This document shows positions 52,937 to 61,900 of a stretch of 64,000 nucleotides of DNA, piece by piece. The notes below the pieces were generated by a model. That model was not told where the DNA came from, searched no databases, and saw only the letters and a list, made by a program, of their open reading frames with translations. The first letter of the stretch is position 1; every line of letters begins with the position of its first letter. A program made the translations under genes and the position numbers. Origin of the DNA: Chryseobacterium gleum (GTDB lineage Bacteria > Bacteroidota > Bacteroidia > Flavobacteriales_D > Sanyastnellaceae). The stretch covers positions 116,457 to 180,456 of the forward strand of contig CAMCVP010000002.1 in NCBI GenBank assembly GCA_945881835.1, read 5' to 3'.

Positions 52937-52980
52937 TAATTTGTTAACGCTAACTTCACATTTGTTCATTCTCAGCAAAT

Positions 52981-52988
52981 TACATTTG
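52981..52988 (+). promoter_or_regulatory. -7 box of the 1933-residue surface-protein gene
   Basis: TACATTTG (TAnnTTTG) lies 30 bases before the ATG. A TTTG at 52961 with a 16-base spacer is a short-spaced -33 candidate. The array of mini-hairpins is immediately upstream, before this promoter. Confidence 0.6.
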
Positions 52989-53018
52989 AATTCGAATATC
53001 CTTACCTAAAATTCATTT

Positions 53019-56000
53019 ATGAAAAAACATTTTACGAACTTTTTACAATTGTTGAGTATTGTTTTTGTCGCATTGATTTCATCAACTGTTGCAGTTGGTC
53101 AAACCAATCCAACGGCACAGAGCATGCCTTACACGCAAGATTTTAGCACCTACACAGGTTCAACTACAACCTATTTAGCAGGTTGGCAGGGTTGGACCAT
53201 TGCGGGTTCTACTTCATCAGTTGCGTTTCCAACAGCTGCTCCCAATAACAATCAGGCTCAGGTCGGAGGAACGAACGGGACTTCATCAAGTGGAGTTTTT
53301 GATTTCAATGGAAAAATTGGATTTTTAAATACAGCTAGTGCTTTAAAGAGTTTTTGTCTTTCAATTAGCACAACGGGTTATACTTCGGTGCAAGTTTCAT
53401 ATGTTGCCGCAACGCAAAGAACTCAAAATACGGATAGAGTAGGTGCTATTGGATTGCAATATCGTATTGGAACTTCGGGAACTTTTACGGATGTAGGAAC
53501 GGCTTACCAAAACATAAATACCGTTTCTAATCTTACAGGAACAGGTTCAATAAATCCAAGTACTATTTCAGTGAATTTACCTGCAGCATGTGATAATTTG
53601 GCTGAAGTTCAATTGCGTTGGGTGTTTAAAGATGTTTCTGGTTCAGGAAGTCGTCCGAGTTTTTCTGTAGATGATGTCTCGGTTACAGGAACAGTATACG
53701 TTGCGCCAGTTTTGTCTTACACAACTACTCCAAGTCCTTTTGATTTGTTCTCAACGGATCAGGGTGTGCCTTCTGCAGTTCAATCGATTTATGTTACAGG
53801 TTCAAACTTACAAGGTAATGTTACCGTAACTGCTCCAACAGGAATGGAAGTTTCGAGTGGAAGCGGTTTTGGATCAACTGCGACTTTAACTCCTGTTTCA
53901 GGATCATTGACAAATGCCTTGGTTGAAATACGAATTGCAAGTTCAGCTCCTGTTGGTTTTGTAACAGGCACAATTTCAATAGCAAGTTTGAATGCAACCA
54001 CACAGACAATACTCGGACAAGGTGCGAACAATCTACAGGGAATTGTAAACACGTCGACTTTACCAACGCAATCGATTTCTTTTAGCTTGGCATCCCCTGT
54101 TACTTATGGCGAGACTCCGATTACGCTTACGGCAACAGCCACATCAGGATTTCCTGTAACCTATACATCATCAAATACTGCGGTGGCAACAGTCTCAGGA
54201 AATACGCTTACCATTGTTGGTACCGGTTCTGCAGACATAATTGCAAATCAACAAGGTGATTTAGTGAACTTCGCTGCGGCGCCTTCTGTGACCCAAACAA
54301 TCGTTGTTAGCCCGAAAAACCTTACCGTTGCGAATGCACAAGTAACCGACAAGTATTACGATAGTGGCGTGGGAGCTACTATTACAGGATCTTTGGTTGG
54401 TGTAATTAATAACGATGCAGTTACGCTAGCCGGCACCGGAATTTTCGCAGATCCAAATGCTGCGAATGGAATTTCAGTTACTTCGAATTCATTGCTAATT
54501 GGCGCTCAAGCCGGAAATTACGCTCTGACTCAGCCTACAGGGTTGACAGGAAACATACTTCCAGCAATTCAAACGATTGCATTTACGGTGGCTCCAATGG
54601 TAACTGGTGAGCCAGCGCAAACCTTAACATCTTCTTCGAACTTTTCGCCCTTCACTCCAACGTACACCTCTTCAAACACCGCAGTAGCGACTGTTTCGGG
54701 AAGTACGTTAACGGTTGTTGGACCAGGAACAACAGACATTACTGTTACCAATCCTGGAGATGCGAATCATGCAACAGGAACAACGACCGTTTCTATTCTT
54801 GTTAGATCGGGTGTTGCAAAATGGAATTTTGAATCGTTAGGAACTCTTTCAACCACTTCTACGACTTATACAGGTTCGGCGGCAACCATCGGATCTAATG
54901 CATTGGGGAGCAGCGTAAACGGTAATCACGCGAGTGCAACATCGAACTGGAGCAATTCAGGTGGAAATGGTTCATTGGTTTCTTTGAGCGGTAATTACTG
55001 GGCACCGAACGATTACTTCCAATTTCAAACAAGTACTTATGGTTTTAACACCATTTACGTTTCGTTTGATCAAACAGGAAGTAACACCGGACCAAGAGAT
55101 TTTCAATTGAGCTATAGTACCGACGGAACGAATTTTACAAACGTAGGTTCAGTTTATACTGTTTCGAATGCGGCTTCTTGGTCAACGACGATTTACAAAC
55201 CTGAGTTCACGAAGTCATTTGATCTTTCATCAATTTCAGGTATTGCCGGACAGCCCATGGTTTATTTCAGAATGACAAATACATCGACTGTTTCTCTAGT
55301 GAATGGAATTGTAGGAACAGGCGGAACAAGCCGTGTAGATAACTTCAGCGTTTCAGGAACACTTTGTCCGGCTGAAATTTGTAACGATGGAATTGACAAC
55401 GACTGCGATGGTTCAATTGATGAAGGATGTCCTTCCATTAACTTAACCGGAAGCACTTCAGATTTCTGTCCATCTTACTCTGGGTCTTTAACCTTCACTT
55501 CAACCAACTTTACACAAGCTTATGATGTTGTTGCTTATTTAACTGCAGCAAACAGCACTTCATACTCACCTGCCAATATTGTAGGAACGGCAAACGGAAT
55601 CACTGGAACTTCAGGTTCTATTACGGTTACTCTTCCAGCAGGAACAACAGGCGGTTCAGATTACGCTATTATTTTAGTAGGTACAGAATCGGTTACGAAT
55701 TACACCGCTACCGATATTAATCTGAACACCAACGTAAACGCCATTTGCGCAGATTACGGTTGTCTAGACAACACAGCGTGTAACTATGATGCATTAGCGA
55801 ATATCTCTGACGGATCATGCACCTACGCAACAACATGGTATTTGAATGCAGACGGCGATGGTTATGCTGCTTCTTCAACATTGGCTTGTACAAATCCTGG
55901 AACTGGATATTCAGCAACCGTTCTTCCAACTGCCGATTGCGATGATTCAAACGCTTCGGTTAATCCAGGCGCTACCGAAAACTTATGTAACGGTATCGAT

Positions 56001-58820
56001 GACAACTGTACCGCGGGAATCGACGAAGGAGCTGTTTCAGGATGTTTCGATCCAAACGCGAACAACTACAATGCTGCGGTAACTTGTCCAGATAACACGA
56101 CTTGTACATACGGAAACTTTGTAGCCGGTAACATTGTTGTTACTCGCGTTGGTAATGGTGCTGCAGCCTTGAGTTCAGCAGCAACTCCTTTCTTTATCGA
56201 AGAATACAACACCACTGGTTTAGTTGGAACAATAACAATTCCAACTACAGGAACGAATCGCTTGGTAATGTCGGGTTCTTCTACTTCTGAAGGATTTATT
56301 TCTCGCACGTCAGACTTTTCAAAACTGGTTATTCCGGGTTACGACGCGGCTTCTGGATTAGCAAACCTTTCAGGTGCTGCGAACGTCTTCCGCTCGGTGG
56401 GAACCTTCGGTAACGGCTACGGTTCTTACGCTAGAATAACTTCAACATTAACTTCAGGAAGTAATTTAAGAAGTGCTACCGGTGATGGAAACAATTATTG
56501 GGGAGGAAATTCTTCAGGTGGAATTAGCTACTTGGGAACAGCCGCTTCTGGAAACGTATACAGCACTATTGGAAACACACGTGTAGTTAGCGCTCAAAAC
56601 GGAAGTTTATTTTTCTCAACAGGTTCAACAACTTTAGGAGTGCACAAAATTGGCTCTGGACTTCCAACTACAACTGGACAAACAGCAACGCTGATCATTC
56701 CTACTGGAACAGGAAGTAGCCCATACGCATACCAATTCAACACAGCGGAAACAGTTTGTTATGTTGCAGATGATAGAACAAATGGTTCGGGTGGAATTCA
56801 AAAATGGATAAACACCGCTGGTACTTGGACATTGTCTTACACCATAAGTGTTGGCGCATCTGCTGGAGCAAGAGGAGTGGTAGTTGATTTTTATGCCGGA
56901 GCTAATCCACGCTTGTATGTTGTTGCGACAAATTCAACTTCAACACAAGTGATTTACTTCGATGACAACGGAACAGCGACGCCAACATTGAATACCATTT
57001 CAACACTTTTAAGTACAACGAACAAAGCTTTCCGTTCAGTAGCCTTTGCTCCTTGCACGCCATCTACTTGGTATGCAGACGCAGATGGGGATGGATACGG
57101 ACTTTCTACATCAACGTTAAGCTACTGCACACAACCATATGGTTATGTTGCGAACAGCACAGACTGTGATGATGCATTAGCTGCTGTAAATCCGGGTGCG
57201 ACTGAAATTTGTAACAGCATTGACGACGATTGCGATACTTCAATAGATGAAGGAATTGCGATCAATACATATTACAACGATGCAGACGGTGATGGATTCG
57301 GTGCTGGATTAGGAACAGCAACATGTTCTGTTCTTTCAGCTCCATACGTAACAAACAATGCGGATTGTGACGATGCTAACGTAGCGGTGAATACTGCTGC
57401 AACGGAATTATGTTCGAATTCAATTGACGATAACTGTAACGGAACAATAAATGAAAACTGCGGTTCAGAAAATGGTGCTGGCGAAAGTCCAGCTACTGCA
57501 CAATATGTTTGGACAAACTTCTTCCCAAGTTGTGTAACACAGACGCATACACTTTCTGGATTTGCAGCTTCTTCATTCTCGCAATCGGTTTGCTTAACCG
57601 GTGAAGACAAATGGCACTATTTCACTGCAACTTCTGAAGCAGTGAGTATTGTAGTAGGTTCAACAGCCAATGATATTTTGGTTGAATTGCAATCGAATGC
57701 AGGAGCTCTTCTTGCAACTGAAAATGCAGTAGCAGGATTAGGCGGAGAGGTGTTGAACTTCTCTGGATTAACAGCGGGACAGGTATATAAAGTTGGAGTA
57801 AGAAACTACAACAGTGCCTTGGGTATTGGTTCATACACCATCTGTGTGAAAATGTTGAAGCGCGGTGGTTGCGATACAGGAACCAGCGCAACATGGTCAA
57901 GCACTTTGAATTTGTGTAAAATCTTCAAAGCAACGTGGGCAGGTTCTGGTGTTCAATACCGATTCACGTTTGTTGGAACAAGTGGAATTGCATTGGGTAA
58001 TACTTACGTGAAGACACAAAGTTCTGACTATTTAACGCTTTCAACGGTAGTACCAACGCTTCCTTTAGGTTGCACATACAACGTTAGCGTAACAACCATT
58101 TACAGCTTAACAAACGCAGCCGGTGGGGTTGAACTAATTGAAGTTCCAGCCTTGTCTGCTTGTTCAATTACTATGGAGCAGGAAGCTGCAACAGCACTTC
58201 GTGCGACTGATCGTTGTTCGGCTGGACCGAAGTTCCGCGGAGCAATCGTGGCTTCGTTGCCATGGGTTTGTGGAGTAACCAATTGGAAGTGGGAATTCAC
58301 TGAACTGGATGCTGGTGGAAATGCGGTTGGAATTCCGATCGTGTACTATCGCGGTGCAGCAAGTAATTATTTGAACTTAGGTCTTGTTGTTGCTCTTCAA
58401 TATGGAAAAACATACGCTGTGAGAACAGCACCTGTATTCTCTTACGGAGAAGGTGCATACGGAACAGTTCAAACAATGTGCATCGTAGGTTCAGCAGGAA
58501 TGGTGTTAGAAGAGGCGAGCAATGCCGCTCAAAATTCAACGCGCGATATGTTGGTAACCAACGAAGCGAACATGAGCTTGTACCCGAATCCAACACACGG
58601 AACAGATGTAAACATTAATCTTTCTGGAGTGACTTCAGAGAACGTTCAAATTCGTGTAGTAGATGCTATGGGTCGTCAAGTATGGAGCAACCGTTATTCA
58701 GTTGACGGTATTCTAAATACGAACATCACCTTCGAGCGTCCACTTGCAAACGGATTGTACTTTGTTGAAGCCATCTTCAACGGAGAAGTTCAAACGCAAC
58801 GTTTGATGGTTCAGAAGTAA
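53019..58820 (+). CDS. T9SS type A multidomain surface protein (1933 residues)
   Basis: A secreted multidomain protein. It has a signal peptide (MKKHFTNFLQLLSIVFVALISS... ending VGQ). After an N-terminal lectin-like region (to about 240) come immunoglobulin-like, Big-type modules (VTYTSSNTAVATVSG twice) flanking a YDG-type module (NLTVANAQVTDKYYDSGVGATITGS). Another beta-sandwich then leads to metal-binding MopE-like motifs (EICNDGIDNDCDGSIDEG, LCNGIDDNCTAGIDEG, EICNSIDDDCDTSIDEG, LCSNSIDDNCNGTINEN). The C-terminal part has a PPC-like domain (about 1490-1620) and a final type A sorting domain (LYPNPTHGTDVNINLSG). It is likely an adhesin; calcium would stabilise the D/N-rich motifs (inference). 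A strong terminator follows. Confidence 0.88.
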   Translation: MKKHFTNFLQLLSIVFVALISSTVAVGQTNPTAQSMPYTQDFSTYTGSTTTYLAGWQGWTIAGSTSSVAFPTAAPNNNQAQVGGTNGTSSSGVFDFNGKIGFLNTASALKSFCLSISTTGYTSVQVSYVAATQRTQNTDRVGAIGLQYRIGTSGTFTDVGTAYQNINTVSNLTGTGSINPSTISVNLPAACDNLAEVQLRWVFKDVSGSGSRPSFSVDDVSVTGTVYVAPVLSYTTTPSPFDLFSTDQGVPSAVQSIYVTGSNLQGNVTVTAPTGMEVSSGSGFGSTATLTPVSGSLTNALVEIRIASSAPVGFVTGTISIASLNATTQTILGQGANNLQGIVNTSTLPTQSISFSLASPVTYGETPITLTATATSGFPVTYTSSNTAVATVSGNTLTIVGTGSADIIANQQGDLVNFAAAPSVTQTIVVSPKNLTVANAQVTDKYYDSGVGATITGSLVGVINNDAVTLAGTGIFADPNAANGISVTSNSLLIGAQAGNYALTQPTGLTGNILPAIQTIAFTVAPMVTGEPAQTLTSSSNFSPFTPTYTSSNTAVATVSGSTLTVVGPGTTDITVTNPGDANHATGTTTVSILVRSGVAKWNFESLGTLSTTSTTYTGSAATIGSNALGSSVNGNHASATSNWSNSGGNGSLVSLSGNYWAPNDYFQFQTSTYGFNTIYVSFDQTGSNTGPRDFQLSYSTDGTNFTNVGSVYTVSNAASWSTTIYKPEFTKSFDLSSISGIAGQPMVYFRMTNTSTVSLVNGIVGTGGTSRVDNFSVSGTLCPAEICNDGIDNDCDGSIDEGCPSINLTGSTSDFCPSYSGSLTFTSTNFTQAYDVVAYLTAANSTSYSPANIVGTANGITGTSGSITVTLPAGTTGGSDYAIILVGTESVTNYTATDINLNTNVNAICADYGCLDNTACNYDALANISDGSCTYATTWYLNADGDGYAASSTLACTNPGTGYSATVLPTADCDDSNASVNPGATENLCNGIDDNCTAGIDEGAVSGCFDPNANNYNAAVTCPDNTTCTYGNFVAGNIVVTRVGNGAAALSSAATPFFIEEYNTTGLVGTITIPTTGTNRLVMSGSSTSEGFISRTSDFSKLVIPGYDAASGLANLSGAANVFRSVGTFGNGYGSYARITSTLTSGSNLRSATGDGNNYWGGNSSGGISYLGTAASGNVYSTIGNTRVVSAQNGSLFFSTGSTTLGVHKIGSGLPTTTGQTATLIIPTGTGSSPYAYQFNTAETVCYVADDRTNGSGGIQKWINTAGTWTLSYTISVGASAGARGVVVDFYAGANPRLYVVATNSTSTQVIYFDDNGTATPTLNTISTLLSTTNKAFRSVAFAPCTPSTWYADADGDGYGLSTSTLSYCTQPYGYVANSTDCDDALAAVNPGATEICNSIDDDCDTSIDEGIAINTYYNDADGDGFGAGLGTATCSVLSAPYVTNNADCDDANVAVNTAATELCSNSIDDNCNGTINENCGSENGAGESPATAQYVWTNFFPSCVTQTHTLSGFAASSFSQSVCLTGEDKWHYFTATSEAVSIVVGSTANDILVELQSNAGALLATENAVAGLGGEVLNFSGLTAGQVYKVGVRNYNSALGIGSYTICVKMLKRGGCDTGTSATWSSTLNLCKIFKATWAGSGVQYRFTFVGTSGIALGNTYVKTQSSDYLTLSTVVPTLPLGCTYNVSVTTIYSLTNAAGGVELIEVPALSACSITMEQEAATALRATDRCSAGPKFRGAIVASLPWVCGVTNWKWEFTELDAGGNAVGIPIVYYRGAASNYLNLGLVVALQYGKTYAVRTAPVFSYGEGAYGTVQTMCIVGSAGMVLEEASNAAQNSTRDMLVTNEANMSLYPNPTHGTDVNINLSGVTSENVQIRVVDAMGRQVWSNRYSVDGILNTNITFERPLANGLYFVEAIFNGEVQTQRLMVQK

Positions 58821-58840
58821 GATTTATTTTACATCGATAT

Positions 58841-58865
58841 AAAAAGGGGCGAAAGCCCCTTTTTT
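58841..58865 (+). terminator. GNRA-loop terminator
   Basis: A ten-base-pair stem AAAAAGGGGC/GCCCCTTTTT with a GAAA tetraloop, followed by one more T and then ATTT. It lies 20 bases after the stop codon of the 1933-residue protein gene. Confidence 0.93.
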
Positions 58866-58931
58866 ATTTCTACAAATGTGACCTGTTTTGTCAAAAATAA
58901 TTGTCGAATTAATAATTTATTAATGTGACAA

Positions 58932-58963
58932 TTTGGAGCAAATTGGTTGAATTTATATATTTT
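58932..58963 (+). promoter_or_regulatory. Promoter of the terminal giant gene
   Basis: TTTG at 58932-58935, a 20-base spacer, then TATATTTC at 58956-58963. The -33 and spacing are ideal; the -7 box deviates only in its last base. The start codon is 20 bases downstream. Confidence 0.65.
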
Positions 58964-58982
58964 CGCTAGACTAAACCAAAAC

Positions 58983-61900
58983 ATGATGAAAATCAAGAAT
59001 CTATTATTATTTGCAATAATTTTGATGAGCAAACAATTTTTATTTGCCCAAGCGGATTGCTCTAGTGCGGTTATTATTTGTGGAAATACCAATACTTATA
59101 ACCCGAGTGGCGTTGGAGCTGAGCTCGAGCAATTGGCTTGCGGTGGTATTGAGCACAACAGTACCTGGTTTGCTTTTCAGGCCCAAGCCAATGGCACATT
59201 GAATTTTGTAATACGCCCAATGACACTTGCGGGTATTCCCGCGGCAGTTGACTTTGATTGGACCTTATACGCCATTCCTGGTGCACCAAGTTCTTCATCT
59301 TGCGATGCGAAAACTCAATTGAGCTGTAATTATTCAGGCAGTTCTACCGTATTTGGAATACCTGGTGGAACTGGATTGGCCTCACCGAATTATACAGCAT
59401 CACAATTCAATCCTGGTATTCAGGTAACAGCAGGTTCTTGGTACTTGTTGATGGTGGATCAGTTTAACAATTCAACTCCGCAGATTTTTAATGTTCAGTT
59501 CACAGGTAATCCTGAATTCGCAGGATTGAATTCATCTGCAGGTATATTCAATGACCAACCTAATTTCACTTTCGCTCCAGCTAACTGCTCAGGTTTATTC
59601 AACTTCACAAATACTTCCACTTCGGTTTCGGGTGCATCGTCTTATTTATGGGAGTTCGGTGACGGAACAACCTCAACCTCTCAAAGTCCTTCGAAACAAT
59701 ATGTTACAGCAGGCGTTTACTACGTGAGGTTGCGTGTTACAAATGCGAACGGTTGTTCTACCTTCATTACCAAAAGGGTTCAATATAACAATGGAGCAGT
59801 TGCTATGGCTACTGGAGGTATTTTAGCTACTCCGTCGTGCACTGATTCTAACAGTGGAACTTTATTTGTTAATTCCATCGGAACAACAACACTTGGTGTA
59901 AGTGGAGGTACTGAACCCTATACCTATTCATTGGTGAGTCCTTCTCCTGTTTTGGTTGCCGGTCAGTCATCGAATTATTTCACTGGGTTGCCGGCCGGAG
60001 CTTATACTATAAGAGCAACAGATTATTGTGGTTCATCTGCTGTAGTCACAATAAATATCACGCAAACAGCCACAAATACTACAATTGGTGTAGGTCTTCA
60101 GAACTCTCAAGGAGCTTGTGCTGATACGCCTACTGGATCTGCTGTAATTTTTGCGAACGGAACATGTCCTCCTTACACCATGTCGTTGGTTGAGTCTTCA
60201 CCTGTTACAACGGGCTCACAATCAACGGTGCAGCGAGACAACGTAACAGCGACATATTACGGAACGTTTACCAATTTGTTGCCAGGCGTATATACGGTAG
60301 AAGTCGTTGATGGCTGCGGAAAAGTAAGAAGAGCAACCTTTACTGTAAATGTAAGTACAGCACCAACTACAAATATTGTTAACAGTGCTTCTTGTAGTAA
60401 TAGTCCAACAGGAACAATAACTGTTACGGCAACCGCTGCGAACGGTTTGTCAGCCAATGGCTCACCTGGCACTTTTCAATATGCTCTCATTGCACCATCT
60501 CCAATGGTGAGACCTTATCAGAGCAGTTCGGTTTTTGAAAATTTATCACCTGGAACGTACACTGTTGCGGTTAAAGATGCTTGCGGAAACATTGGCACAG
60601 GAACTAGCACTATAGGCGTGGCAGGAAACCCAACGTTGGGAACTTCTTTTATTGTCCCTACTTGTCCAAATGGCTCTACCGGGGCTATTGAAGCTCAGCT
60701 CACCGGGGCAGGTGGCGGTAGTCCATACACATTTCAGTTGATTGCCCCATCTACGATGGTTTCATCGCCTCAGACAAACAACGCATTTTCTGGATTGCCA
60801 GCTGGCTCTTACACAATAAAACTAACCGATATCTGTGGCGCAAGTGTTACCACAACCTCAACTGTCACAGCAGCCAGTGCACCTTCCTTCACAACCACCT
60901 TAGTTAGCAGTTGTTCCAATTCGGCTAATGGAACCATTACTGTTGTTCCAGGGGCTACGAGTATAGGTCCTTTTTCTTTCCAATTGATTAGTCCTGGCGC
61001 TGCTATTCGTCCTGCTCAAGGAAGTAATGTTGCAAATACATTTAACAGTATTTTCACTCAGTTGAATCAAGGGTCGTACACTGTATTGATGACTGATGCT
61101 TGCGGTGTTCCAGTTACAAACAGCGTTACCTTGGCAGCACCAACTGCTTTGGCTTTCCCAGCAGGATCTACTACAGTACCTTCTTGTTCATCGAGTTCAA
61201 CAGGTAGAATTGTTGTCTCTATTCCGACAACAGGCTCGGCGCCTTATACCTACTCCATAATAAGTCCTTCTCCTGTTGTAGTGGCGAATCAGGTGAGTCG
61301 TGTATTTGATAATTTACCGGTCGGCTCATATACTGTTCAAATCACAGATGCGTGTGGTACGGTAGTATCGAATGCAGCTGCACTGACAATAGCCGCAGCT
61401 ACAGCACCGACAGTAACTGTTACGAATACTTCTTCTTGTGCAACAGCATCAGGTACAGGTACTATTACTTGTAGTATTCCAACAACAAATCAAGGTGGTG
61501 GGACCTATAATTTTAGTTTAATTGCACCAAGTCCCTTATTGCTACCTAATCAGGTTTCTCCAATATTTACTGGCCTAACTGCTGGGGCTTACACCGTGCA
61601 GATTACCGATCAGTGCGGAGTTACTGGAACAGCGACGACCACAATAGCAGCGGCTGGGGCATTTACACCTGCAGCCGGTGGTTCTGTGGTGGATTGCAAT
61701 GGTTCTGGAGGTTATGTCGGGCAGATTATTGTGACTACCCCTCAAAACTACACGCCAGGTGGTCCTATTCCAACAGGTAGTGGAGGAGGCCCTTATACTT
61801 ATGCTATATATGACGCGACAAATACAACTGTTATTGCCCCTTCTCAAACTTCAAATATGTTTATTGTTCCTGTTTTAACCGGAACTCCGACTCATACAAT